Below are positions 25,725 through 32,307 of a stretch of 32,307 nt of DNA, piece after piece. Below the pieces are notes generated by a model. It was not told the origin of the DNA and made no database searches. It worked only from the letters and a program-made list of their open reading frames with translations. The stretch's first letter is position 1. Every line of letters starts with the position of its first letter. This DNA comes from Rhodomicrobium udaipurense JA643 (GTDB lineage Bacteria > Pseudomonadota > Alphaproteobacteria > Rhizobiales > Rhodomicrobiaceae). The DNA is taken from NCBI RefSeq assembly GCF_000636015.1, contig NZ_JFZJ01000027.1, positions 1-32,307 of the forward strand, in the 5' to 3' direction. Made by a program: the position numbers and the translations under genes.

Positions 25725-27239
25725 ATGTTCGACTCCCTATCCGACCGCCTTTCAGGCATCTTCGACAAGCTTACCCGACGCGGCGCGCTGACCGACAGCG
25801 ATGTTTCGGAAGCGATGCGCGAAGTTCGCCGGGCGCTGATCGAGGCGGACGTGGCGCTGGACGTGGTGAAGAGCTTCACCGACCGCGTTAAGGAAAAGGC
25901 AGTCGGTCAGGAAGTCGTCCGCTCGGTGACGCCGGGCCAGATGGTCGTCAAGATCGTCCACGACGAACTCGTGAAGACGCTCGGCGCCGAAGCCGATCCC
26001 ATCGACCTCCAGTCGGTGCCGCCGGTGCCGATCATGATGGTTGGCCTGCAAGGCTCCGGCAAGACCACCACCACCGCCAAGATCGCGAAGCGCCTCACCG
26101 AACGCGACAAGCGCAAGGTTCTGATGGCCTCGCTCGACACGCGCCGCCCGGCCGCGCAGGAGCAGCTCGAAGTTCTCGGCAAGCAGACCGGCGTCGACAC
26201 GCTCCCCATCATCAAGGGCCAGACGCCGCAGCAAATCGCGACGCGGGCCATTCAGGCGGCCAAACTCGGCGGCTATGACGTCGTCATCCTCGACACCGCC
26301 GGTCGCCTTCATATCGACGACGAGCTGATGCGCGAGACGGAGCAGGTTCGCGACATCGCGCAGCCGCACGAAACGCTGCTTGTCGCCGACAGCCTCACCG
26401 GTCAGGACGCGGTGAACCTCGCGCGCACCTTCGACCAGCGCATCGGCATCACCGGCATCGTGCTGACCCGCATCGACGGCGACGGGCGCGGCGGCGCGGC
26501 GCTCTCCATGCGCGCCGTTACCGGCAAGCCGATCAAGCTCCTCGGCACGGGCGAAAAGCTGGACGGCCTCGAAGACTTCCACCCCGAGCGCGTCGCGGGC
26601 CGCATCCTCGGCATGGGCGACGTGGTTAGCCTCGTCGAGCGCGCCGCCGAAAACATCGATCAGGAAAAAGCGCAGGCCATGGCGAAGAAGCTCGCCAAGG
26701 GCCAATTCGACCTGCAAGACCTTTCCGACCAGTTCCGCCAGATGCAGAAGATCGGCGGCATGTCGGGCGTGCTGGGCATGCTGCCCGGCATCGGCAAGAT
26801 GAAAAAGCAGCTGGACGCCGCCAATCTCGACGACAAGCTGCTGAAAAGGCAGACCGCAATCATCTCCTCCATGACGCCACAGGAGCGCCGCAACCCGAAA
26901 GTGCTGCAAGCGAGCCGCAAGCGCCGCATCGCAGCCGGGTCCGGCACCACCGTGCAGGAGGTGAACCAGCTTCTCAAGATGCACCGGCAGATGGCCGACA
27001 TGATGAAGGTCGTCGGCAAGGGCAAGGGCGGACTTGCGAAGCTGTTCGGCATCGGCGGAAAGATGCCGGAACCCACGCCCGAAATGATTGAAGCAGCGAA
27101 GGCGGGCAAGATGCAGCTCCCGCCGGGCATGAAGCTGCCGGGAGTTCTCGGAGGTGGCGGCGGTTTGCCGGGCCTTCCGGGTATGCCGGGCGGCGGACGT
27201 TTCGGCGGCCTTCCGGGCCTGCCAGGGAAAAAGAAATGA
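25725..27239 (+). CDS. ffh: Signal recognition particle protein Ffh (SRP54)
   Basis: 504-residue GTPase of the signal recognition particle. With 4.5S RNA it brings nascent membrane proteins to FtsY. The N domain is residues 1-95 ([39 protein letters not shown]). The G domain follows: P-loop GLQGSGKT (107-114), [26 protein letters not shown] and [15 protein letters not shown], then [20 protein letters not shown]. The Met-rich M domain (about 320-460) includes [19 protein letters not shown] and [20 protein letters not shown]. The C-terminal 45 residues are Gly/Pro/Met-rich, longer than in E. coli. The next gene's true start is 92 bp downstream; an ATG overlapping the ffh stop only extends that frame. 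First gene of the operon. Confidence 0.97.
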   Translation: MFDSLSDRLSGIFDKLTRRGALTDSDVSEAMREVRRALIEADVALDVVKSFTDRVKEKAVGQEVVRSVTPGQMVVKIVHDELVKTLGAEADPIDLQSVPPVPIMMVGLQGSGKTTTTAKIAKRLTERDKRKVLMASLDTRRPAAQEQLEVLGKQTGVDTLPIIKGQTPQQIATRAIQAAKLGGYDVVILDTAGRLHIDDELMRETEQVRDIAQPHETLLVADSLTGQDAVNLARTFDQRIGITGIVLTRIDGDGRGGAALSMRAVTGKPIKLLGTGEKLDGLEDFHPERVAGRILGMGDVVSLVERAAENIDQEKAQAMAKKLAKGQFDLQDLSDQFRQMQKIGGMSGVLGMLPGIGKMKKQLDAANLDDKLLKRQTAIISSMTPQERRNPKVLQASRKRRIAAGSGTTVQEVNQLLKMHRQMADMMKVVGKGKGGLAKLFGIGGKMPEPTPEMIEAAKAGKMQLPPGMKLPGVLGGGGGLPGLPGMPGGGRFGGLPGLPGKKK

Positions 27240-27331
27240 GAGCGCTGAGAGTGCTGTCAACCGCGCGGGCAAGGCTCGTGCAGAACAGAATTTTTGCAAG
27301 ATCAGAGACCGAACAGTTAACGGAGACCAAC

Positions 27332-27688
27332 ATGCCCCTGAAGATCAGATTGTCCCGCGGCGGCGCGAAGAAGCGCCCGTATTATCGCATCGTCGTCGCT
27401 GAAGCGACTGCACCGCGCGATGGCCGCTTCATCGAGAAGCTCGGCACCTACAACCCGTTGCTTCCGAAGGATCACACGGACCGCGTGACGCTTCTTGAAG
27501 ACCGCGTGAAGCATTGGCTCTCGGTTGGCGCGCAGCCCACGGATCGCGTGCTCCGCTTCCTCGACGCGCGCGGCCTTGCGAAGCGCCCCGAGCGCAACAA
27601 CCCGAATAAGGGCGAGCCGGGCACGAAGGCCGTCGAGCGCGCCGAAGAGCGTCGCAAGAAGGCCGAAGAGACCAGCGAAGCCGCGTAG
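27332..27688 (+). CDS. rpsP: 30S ribosomal protein S16
   Basis: 118 residues, starting at ATG 27332 with GGAG upstream. The frame is open back to an ATG on the ffh stop, but the extra residues are not S16-like. The family start [20 protein letters not shown] is clear, followed by [14 protein letters not shown] and [20 protein letters not shown]. The Lys/Glu-rich tail (about residues 85-118) is typical of alphaproteobacterial S16. It binds 16S rRNA in the body of the small subunit and is essential for assembly. Its position between ffh and rimM is the usual bacterial order. Confidence 0.97.
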   Translation: MPLKIRLSRGGAKKRPYYRIVVAEATAPRDGRFIEKLGTYNPLLPKDHTDRVTLLEDRVKHWLSVGAQPTDRVLRFLDARGLAKRPERNNPNKGEPGTKAVERAEERRKKAEETSEAA

Positions 27689-27728
27689 CAGCCCGCTTTA
27701 CGCCCGCCTCGCGCGGGATGTAGAATAA

Positions 27729-27760
27729 CGGAGCGCCTGTCGCATCGCGGAGGCGCTCCG
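27729..27760 (+). repeat. 10-bp hairpin between rpsP and the small membrane protein gene
   Basis: CGGAGCGCCT (27729-27738) pairs perfectly with AGGCGCTCCG (27751-27760) around a 12-nt loop. There is no T-run after it, so it is not a classic terminator. It ends 20 bp before the next ATG and may act as a partial terminator or as an RNA-processing or stability element that lowers expression of the distal genes relative to rpsP. Confidence 0.55.
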
Positions 27761-27780
27761 CTTGTGTTGTGGGAGCCCCG

Positions 27781-28014
27781 ATGGACGGGCTGACCTTTTT
27801 CGGTCTCTTGGCCGTGTCGCTGATGCTGCTCTTCTATGCGCTGGAAGAGAACAGCCCGTGGTTTATCCTCGCTTTCGCGGGGTCGTGTGTTCTCGCCAGC
27901 GCTTACGGTTTCCTGCAAGGCGCGTGGCCGTTCGGGCTGGTCGAGGCGATTTGGGCCGTTGTCGCGCTTGCGCGCTTTCGGCGCCGCCTCGCCGATAAGG
28001 TGCAAAGCGCATGA
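27781..28014 (+). CDS. Small conserved-looking membrane protein in the rpsP-rimM gap
   Basis: 77-residue hydrophobic protein (ATG 27781; a GTG at 27769 is also in frame). Two predicted helices, GLLAVSLMLLFYAL and ILAFAGSCVLASAYGFL, are joined by a short acidic turn EENSPW. A further hydrophobic stretch (PFGLVEAIWAVVALARF) ends in an Arg/Lys-rich tail, giving a positive-inside pattern. The block YGFLQGAWPFGLVEAIW looks strongly constrained, and I recall similar small proteins in other alphaproteobacteria, but no function is known to me. Its stop overlaps the rimM start (ATGA at 28011), so it is translationally coupled to the operon. That coupling and the membrane-protein codon pattern make it a likely real gene. 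Confidence 0.72.
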   Translation: MDGLTFFGLLAVSLMLLFYALEENSPWFILAFAGSCVLASAYGFLQGAWPFGLVEAIWAVVALARFRRRLADKVQSA

Positions 28015-28595
28015 CGGAAGATAAGGTTCTGCTCGGTCGCATCGGCGGCGCGCATGGCTTGCGAGGCGAAGTGAAAATCGCGACCTTCACCGCCGCGCCG
28101 GAAGACATCACGGCTTACGGGCCGCTTTCGAGCGCCGACGGCATGCGCACCTTCGTTATCACCGGCATGCGCGCCGCCTCCCCCGGCTCCGTCATCGCGC
28201 GGCTCAAAGGCGTTGCCGACCGCACGCAGGCCGAGGCGCTGAACGGCATCGAGCTTTACGTCCCCCGCGATGCGCTGCCGCCGCCGGAGGAAGAGGACGA
28301 GTTTTACTATTCCGACCTCATCGGTCTTGCCGCCGTGTCGCCGGAGGGGGCTGTCGTCGGCAAGGTGATCGGCGTGCATAATTTCGGCGCGGGCGACCTC
28401 ATCGAAGTGCGCTTCGGCGACGAGCGCCAGCCGGTGCTGATCCCCTTTGACAACGCGCATGTGCCGCATGTCGATCTCGGCGCGGGCCGCGTGACGGTGA
28501 TCCGTCCGGCCTTTGAGGGCGGCGCGGACGCGAGCGAGCGCGGCGCGAAGAGCGCGGACGGCGCCAGCGGAACCGATGACGAGACGCCCGAATGA
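28011..28595 (+). CDS. rimM: Ribosome maturation factor RimM
   Basis: 194-residue 16S rRNA processing factor that binds S19 and helps mature the 30S head. The N-terminal domain has VLLGRIGGAHGLRGEVKIAT, then a middle ELYVPRDALPP. The PRC-barrel domain begins EEDEFYYSDLIGLAAVSPEG and includes VIGVHNFGAGDLIEV and PVLIPFDNAHVPHVDL. An extra acidic, Ala/Gly/Ser-rich C-terminal tail of about 25 residues (DASERGAKSADGASGTDDET) is variable and probably disordered. ATG overlaps the upstream stop (ATGA), and the stop overlaps the next start in the same way (28592). Confidence 0.96.
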   Translation: MTEDKVLLGRIGGAHGLRGEVKIATFTAAPEDITAYGPLSSADGMRTFVITGMRAASPGSVIARLKGVADRTQAEALNGIELYVPRDALPPPEEEDEFYYSDLIGLAAVSPEGAVVGKVIGVHNFGAGDLIEVRFGDERQPVLIPFDNAHVPHVDLGAGRVTVIRPAFEGGADASERGAKSADGASGTDDETPE

Positions 28596-29053
28596 CCGTC
28601 CTCGGCCTCATCTCCGACACGCACGGCTTGCTTAGGCCCGAAGCGGCGGCGGCGCTTGAAGGCGTGGACGCGATTCTTCACGCTGGCGATGTCGGGCGGC
28701 CTGACGTGCTCGTGGCGCTCCGCACCGTCGCACCCGTGTTCGCGGTGCGTGGCAACGTCGACGGTGGCGAACTCGCCGCCTTGCCGCTCGATACGGTTGC
28801 GACCGTCGACGGCATCGATATCTACATGCTGCACATCCTGCGCAATATCGCGATCGATCCTGCGGCTGCGGGCATGGCGGTCGTCGTCTCCGGCCATACG
28901 CACAAGCCGCTGATCGAGGAGAAGGACGGCGTGCTTTATGTGAACCCCGGCAGCGCCGGACCGCGTCGCTTCGCACTGCCCGTGTCGGTGGGGTTCCTGC
29001 GGCTGGCGAGCGGGCAGAAGCCCGAAGCCTGGCTCAAGATGCTGGATGTTTGA
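28592..29053 (+). CDS. YfcE-type metallophosphoesterase
   Basis: 153-residue calcineurin-like phosphodiesterase of the YfcE/MJ0936 type. Predicted dinuclear-metal ligands are Asp9 and His11 (SDTHG), Asp33 (HAGDVG), Asn55 (GNVD), His81 (IYMLHI) and His102/His104 (GHTHKP). In most relatives the residue after His81 is Asp or Gly, while here it is Ile. The conserved YVNPGSAGPRRF closes the fold. YfcE hydrolyses phosphodiester model substrates in vitro, but the natural substrate is unknown. It is coupled to rimM by an ATGA overlap and abuts trmD (stop TGA then ATG), so it is expressed with RNA-maturation genes, which suggests but does not prove an RNA- or nucleotide-linked substrate. Confidence 0.9.
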   Translation: MTVLGLISDTHGLLRPEAAAALEGVDAILHAGDVGRPDVLVALRTVAPVFAVRGNVDGGELAALPLDTVATVDGIDIYMLHILRNIAIDPAAAGMAVVVSGHTHKPLIEEKDGVLYVNPGSAGPRRFALPVSVGFLRLASGQKPEAWLKMLDV

Positions 29054-29749
29054 ATGACGTGGCATGCCAGCATACTGACGCTTTTTCCCGAGATGTTCCC
29101 CGGCCCGCTCGGTCTGAGCCTGTCCGGGCGCGCGCTTGCAGACGGCCTGTGGCAGCTCTCGACACGCAACATCCGCGACTTCGCGACCGACAAGCATCGC
29201 TCGGTGGACGATACACCGGCGGGCGGCGGCGCGGGCATGGTGCTTCGCGCGGACGTTGCGGCGGCGGCTATCGATGCGGCCAGCGCGGGCGCGCCGGACC
29301 TGCCGCGCATCTATCTTTCGCCGCGCGGCGCGCCGCTGACGCAGGCCCGCGCGCGTTCTCTTGCCGCAGGGCCGGGCGTGCTGCTGTTCTGCGGCCGCTT
29401 CGAGGGGCTCGACCAGCGCGCGATTGACGCGCGTCAGCTCGAAGAAATCTCCATCGGCGATTATGTGCTGTCGGGCGGCGAACTTGCCGCGATGGTGCTT
29501 CTCGACGCTTGCGTGCGGCTGCTGCCGGGTGTGATTGGCGCTGAGGCGTCGCTCGGCGAGGAAAGCCACGAAAACGGCCTCCTTGAATACCCGCATTACA
29601 CGCGACCGCGCGTTTTCGAGGGGCGCGAAATTCCTGACGTGCTGCTATCCGGCGATCACGCCCGCATCGCGCGGTGGCGGCGCGAACAGTCGGAAACGTT
29701 AACGCGCACCCGCCGACCGGATCTCGCGGCGCGGCTCAAGCGCGACTGA
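29054..29749 (+). CDS. trmD: tRNA (guanine-N1-)-methyltransferase TrmD
   Basis: 231-residue SPOUT-class methyltransferase that makes m1G37 next to the anticodon and prevents +1 frameshifting. [20 protein letters not shown] is the N-terminal block. It also has [20 protein letters not shown], the knot region [15 protein letters not shown] and [20 protein letters not shown], and the C-terminal [20 protein letters not shown] and [16 protein letters not shown]. All expected blocks are present. The start is immediately after the phosphoesterase stop. In many bacteria rplS follows; here the next gene (29777-30316) is on the opposite strand. Confidence 0.97.
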   Translation: MTWHASILTLFPEMFPGPLGLSLSGRALADGLWQLSTRNIRDFATDKHRSVDDTPAGGGAGMVLRADVAAAAIDAASAGAPDLPRIYLSPRGAPLTQARARSLAAGPGVLLFCGRFEGLDQRAIDARQLEEISIGDYVLSGGELAAMVLLDACVRLLPGVIGAEASLGEESHENGLLEYPHYTRPRVFEGREIPDVLLSGDHARIARWRREQSETLTRTRRPDLAARLKRD

Positions 29750-29776
29750 GGCGGCGCGCGGACCGCGTGGTGCTAT

Positions 29777-30316
29777 TCACCGTACCTGCGCCACAAGCGG
29801 AAACCGCGTCGGATGGCCGGATCTCACCATCGATTTCACGCCGGAGCGCGGGTCCACAAACACCTGCGTCTGGCCGAGCCGTCCCGCCGCACCCGGCGCG
29901 CCGCCGCGGCAGCGCGCGACCGGCGGCTTCCCGCGAAAGCCCAGCGCCCAGACGCGCTGCACCGCGATCTCGCTCGTGTCCGTCTTGAGGACGTACGTCT
30001 CGGGCTTGCGCAGATAGCACCAGCCGGCGAAAGCGCTTCCGAGCGGAGCGGTCACGTCGAAATAATCGGCGATGTTGGCCTCGAAAGACGCGGGCGTCGG
30101 CGCATGCGTCTGAGGCAGCCAGATATAAAGAAATATAAGTGATCCGTCGGCCTGCGGTCGCGGAAGTTGAATTTTCTCCAGATCTGGTATATTCAGAGAA
30201 GAAAATCGCAATGCGACGGCATCGATCTTGTCATGGAACAGATCGGTCGCTTCCTCTGCGCGCGATCCGAGGGGAATTAGGAGTAAAACCGCCGCGATAA
30301 ACACAAAAAGTCTCAT
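29777..30316 (-). CDS. Secreted hypothetical protein
   Basis: 179 residues from ATG 30316, which has GGGGAG upstream and gives a signal peptide MRLFVFIAAVLLLIPLGS, cleavage near SRA-EE. The frame is open upstream to 30424, but that start would bury the signal. The mature part reads DKIDAVALRFSSLNIPDLEK, then a compact domain with FLYIWLPQTHAPTPASFEAN and FAGWCYLRKPETYVLKTDTS. Two Cys (in GWCYL and ARCRGG) may form a disulfide. The C-terminal part is Gly/Arg-rich and ends VFVDPRSGVKSMVRSGH then TRFPLV. I do not recognise a family. It converges on trmD with only a 27-bp gap and has no operon partner on its own strand until the aldehyde dehydrogenase, which lies 142 bp upstream of its start. Confidence 0.6.
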   Translation of the reverse strand: MRLFVFIAAVLLLIPLGSRAEEATDLFHDKIDAVALRFSSLNIPDLEKIQLPRPQADGSLIFLYIWLPQTHAPTPASFEANIADYFDVTAPLGSAFAGWCYLRKPETYVLKTDTSEIAVQRVWALGFRGKPPVARCRGGAPGAAGRLGQTQVFVDPRSGVKSMVRSGHPTRFPLVAQVR

Positions 30317-30458
30317 GATCTCCCCTTCCGCATCGATGCCGGCGAGATCGGAGCACCCCCTGCTCTTGATTGTAGCTAATTTCCGCGCGACGGCCAATCG
30401 AAATGAATCATGTTGCGCCGCCACTCGCGTCGCCGACGAGCTTGGATGTACGGACGCA

Positions 30459-31883
30459 CTACCGCCCGTATTTCTCCCAATGCGGGCCGAACAACTCGGC
30501 CTCCGTCGGCCGCTTCTCGGGGATCGGCGTCACAAGATGCGTGATGTTGAGGAAGTGGCGGTAATTGAGGTTCTCGGAGATCGAATTCTTCTGCCAGCTT
30601 CCGCAGCCCATGCTGAGCGTGAACGGCAGGCCGGAGTCGAACGAACCGCCATGCGCGAAGGTATGCGCGAAATTAACGAGCACGCGCACCACGTCGAGAT
30701 CGGCGGCAAGTTCGCGCGCGCGGTCCATATTTGCCGTGTGAATGCCAAGCGAATGGCCGCGCCCCTGATGATCGAGGATGCGCCGCACGATATCCTTGGC
30801 GTCCGCGAAATCGCGCGCGCGATAGACCGTCAGCACCAGCGAAAGCTTCTCGCTCGACAGCGGAAAATCGGGGCCGACGCCTTTTTCCTCGACGAGGAAG
30901 AACCGCGCGCTCTCCGCCTCGGCAGGCAGGCCGAAGGCGCGCGCCAGCACGCATGCATCCTTCGCGATGAGATGGCGATTGAGCTTGTGGCCGTGCCAGA
31001 GCGTCGCTTCGATGTCGGCTTTTTTCTCCGGCGCACAGAGATACGCGCCTGCCCGCTCCAGCGCCGCTATCGCGCGCTCATAGACCGCGTCAACGATCAC
31101 CACAGCGTTTTCCGACGAGCAGGACGTTGAATTGTCGAAGATCTTCGATTGCGCGATCTTCGCGGCGGCGGCGTCGAGATCGGCCGTTTCGTCTACGATC
31201 ACCGGCACGTTGCCAGTGCCGACGCCGATAGCGGGCGTGCCGCTCATATAGCCGCGCCGCACATTGTCCTGCGAGCCGGTGATGACAACGAGGTCGACCG
31301 CCTCCATCATCGCTTGCGTGAGGTGTTTCGTGACGGGCTGCGGCAGCACTTGAAGCAGGTCTTCGGGCAAGCCGATGTGCGCCAACCCCTCGCGCATGAG
31401 GTCGACGGCGCGCGCGGTCGTGGTGTAGCCGAGCGGCGATGGCGCGACGATCATGGCATTGCGGCCCTTGATCGCCATCATCGCCTTGTTGGCCGCTGTC
31501 GCGCCCGGATTGGTCGATGGCGTCACCGCGCCGACCACGCCGATGGGCTTCGCATATTTGACGATGCCTTGCGCCGGGTCTTCCTCGATCACGCCGACCG
31601 ACTTCACGCGCAGGAGATCGCGCAGCGTGCCGAAGGTCTTGCGCTGCTTCTTGTCGATCTTGTCGGGCACGTTGCCGAGGCCGGTGTCGGCGACCGCGAC
31701 GCGGGCGAGTTCCTCCGCGTGCTCAGGCTTGTAGATCGCCCAGGCCATGGCGCGCACGGCTTCGTCCACGCGCGCCTGATCGCTATCGGCGAACGCAGCC
31801 TGTGCGGCGCGGGCTCGCAGCATCAGCGCCGCGACAGCGTTTCGGCTTTCCACATGCGGCCCATCGGGATCGCCCGCTGACAT
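30459..31883 (-). CDS. Acylating (CoA-dependent) aldehyde dehydrogenase, EutE/SauS-like
   Basis: 474 residues from ATG 31883, where GGAGG lies 5 bp upstream; an ATG 42 bp further upstream (31925) lacks one. This class oxidises an aldehyde (acetaldehyde, or sulfoacetaldehyde for SauS) to its acyl-CoA with NAD(P)+, or runs in reverse. GVVGAVTPSTNPGATAANKA and KGRNAMIVAPSPLGYTTTAR form the cofactor site, and the catalytic Cys255 sits in NSTSCSSENAVV. Further blocks are GHSLGIHTANMDRARELAAD, MGCGSWQKNSISENLNYRHF, and the SauS/EutE-type end THLVTPIPEKRPTEAELFGP. It is divergent from ackA across a 356-bp region, suggesting shared regulation. Substrate (acetaldehyde versus sulfoacetaldehyde) cannot be decided here, and no sulfonate genes are visible. 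Confidence 0.88.
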   Translation of the reverse strand: MSAGDPDGPHVESRNAVAALMLRARAAQAAFADSDQARVDEAVRAMAWAIYKPEHAEELARVAVADTGLGNVPDKIDKKQRKTFGTLRDLLRVKSVGVIEEDPAQGIVKYAKPIGVVGAVTPSTNPGATAANKAMMAIKGRNAMIVAPSPLGYTTTARAVDLMREGLAHIGLPEDLLQVLPQPVTKHLTQAMMEAVDLVVITGSQDNVRRGYMSGTPAIGVGTGNVPVIVDETADLDAAAAKIAQSKIFDNSTSCSSENAVVIVDAVYERAIAALERAGAYLCAPEKKADIEATLWHGHKLNRHLIAKDACVLARAFGLPAEAESARFFLVEEKGVGPDFPLSSEKLSLVLTVYRARDFADAKDIVRRILDHQGRGHSLGIHTANMDRARELAADLDVVRVLVNFAHTFAHGGSFDSGLPFTLSMGCGSWQKNSISENLNYRHFLNITHLVTPIPEKRPTEAELFGPHWEKYGR

Positions 31884-32055
31884 TCCATCCTCCGATTGCC
31901 GCTGTTTCCGCTGGAAGTTGTACAAGGGTGCGGCCTGTTTAAGGAAGGTGTTTTCACGCGGCGCGGCTTGTCCGAAAGGCGGATAGGCGGCCGGATGGGC
32001 AAAGACAGCGCGCGCGATCCTTTCCTAAAATCGCGACGGAGCGTCGTGCAGTCGC

Positions 32056-32090
32056 GAAACCGGCTCGATCCACGGGGCAAAACCGGTTTC
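32056..32090. promoter_or_regulatory. Inverted repeat GAAACCGG-N19-CCGGTTTC before ackA
   Basis: Perfect 8-bp arms at 32056-32063 and 32083-32090; the right arm overlaps a 10-bp palindrome AAACCGGTTT (32080-32089). Located between the ALDH and ackA starts, so a plausible shared operator. Inference only. Confidence 0.35.
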
Positions 32091-32128
32091 CGAGGTTGCC
32101 GATGCGCCCGGTTTGGCAGACACTGCTC

Positions 32129-32161
32129 CCCGTCCGGCATTCCAGGTGAGAACCGGACGGG
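32129..32161. promoter_or_regulatory. 9-bp inverted repeat upstream of ackA
   Basis: CCCGTCCGG (32129-32137) and CCGGACGGG (32153-32161) are perfect complements with a 15-nt spacer, about 80 bp before the ackA ATG. It could be a stable leader hairpin in the ackA mRNA or a regulator site. No T-run on either strand, so not an intrinsic terminator. Confidence 0.4.
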
Positions 32162-32239
32162 CGAACAACCGATTTCAGACTTCACACGTGCCCGGTGCGC
32201 TTCGTCCAGCGCACGCGCGCGACTTGCGGAACCACCCCG

Positions 32240-32307
32240 ATGAAGAATGCCATGCTCACCCTCAATGCGGGGTCTTCGTCGTTGAAGTTCGCGCTTTTCG
32301 ACATCCA
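32240..32307 (+). CDS. ackA: Acetate kinase, N-terminal fragment (runs off window)
   Basis: Only 22 codons are visible, but they read MKNAMLTLNAGSSSLKFALF, carrying the acetate/propionate kinase signature LNAGSSSLKF in the first ATP-binding strand. Acetate kinase interconverts acetate + ATP and acetyl phosphate + ADP. A second in-frame ATG (32252) could also be the start; the ribosome site is poor for both. Divergent from the acylating aldehyde dehydrogenase, which can supply acetyl-CoA; a phosphotransacetylase or phosphoketolase would be expected further right. Confidence 0.88.
   Translation, partial: MKNAMLTLNAGSSSLKFALFDI

Larger units (their letters stand above)
31884..32239. other. 356-bp divergent control region, acylating ALDH / ackA
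   Basis: No supported gene; the frame 31896-32243 on the plus strand is spurious. It must hold both divergent promoters. Two strong inverted repeats (32056-32090 and 32129-32161) are annotated separately. I could not pick out a clear -35/-10 pair. Confidence 0.55.

Noticed and set aside
25752-27299. 515-codon minus-strand frame opposite ffh
   Set aside because: ffh is unmistakable on the plus strand; the antisense product has no motif.
27236-27331. N-terminal extension of S16 starting on the ffh stop codon
   Set aside because: The extra residues are unlike S16 and a proper ribosome site (GGAG) precedes ATG 27332.

Overview
This window looks like a chromosomal segment of a GC-rich alphaproteobacterium, probably order Hyphomicrobiales. 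Support comes from the two Omp25/Omp31-type beta-barrel genes, an EipA-type (DUF1134) envelope protein, the yejABEF-type transporter, a YfcE-type phosphoesterase inside the trmD operon, and the codon use. The genus cannot be fixed from the sequence alone. I see no mobile elements, tRNA or rRNA genes, CRISPR arrays or prophage genes. Most of the window is ordinary chromosome with a few unusual gene arrangements.

Layout. 1-1253 (minus): the start of a MacA/HlyD-type efflux adaptor that runs off the window. 1920-3711: two tandem outer-membrane beta-barrel paralogues, each with its own leader and 3' hairpin. 4007-6140: a LemA lipoprotein and two TPM-domain membrane proteins in one operon. 6297-7070: ferredoxin/flavodoxin-NADP+ reductase (fpr). 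7217-15516: a Yej-type peptide ABC importer with two tandem binding proteins, a 575-bp gap, then two permeases and a double ATPase. 15684-21001: fatty-acid-type catabolism, made of a fused enoyl-CoA hydratase/3-hydroxyacyl-CoA dehydrogenase, an SDR oxidoreductase, an APH-fold kinase and an ACAD10/11-type acyl-CoA dehydrogenase. 21143-22501: a carotenoid cleavage oxygenase. 22710-24050: a long EipA-like periplasmic protein. 24180-25448: a Bcr/CflA-type drug efflux pump. 25725-29749: the ffh-rpsP-rimM-trmD translation/secretion operon, with a small membrane protein and a phosphoesterase inserted and no rplS directly after trmD. 29777-30316 (minus): a secreted protein of unknown function. 30459-31883 (minus): an acylating CoA-dependent aldehyde dehydrogenase, divergent from the start of acetate kinase (ackA), which runs off the right end.

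How the genes fit together. The SDR, APH kinase and ACAD genes have the same three enzyme types as the lva (levulinate/4-hydroxyacid) pathway of Pseudomonas putida, where a 4-keto group is reduced, phosphorylated and eliminated so that beta-oxidation can proceed. The upstream multifunctional beta-oxidation enzyme could take the product. At the right edge, the acylating aldehyde dehydrogenase and acetate kinase could form an aldehyde to acyl-CoA to acyl-phosphate to acid route yielding ATP, if a phosphotransacetylase lies beyond the window. The Yej transporter, Omp25-like porins, LemA/TPM and EipA-like proteins are all envelope functions.

The best candidates for something not well described are the lva/ACAD10-11-like cluster with a non-canonical crotonase loop in its neighbour, the EipA-like protein with a large extra N-terminal half, and the modified trmD operon.
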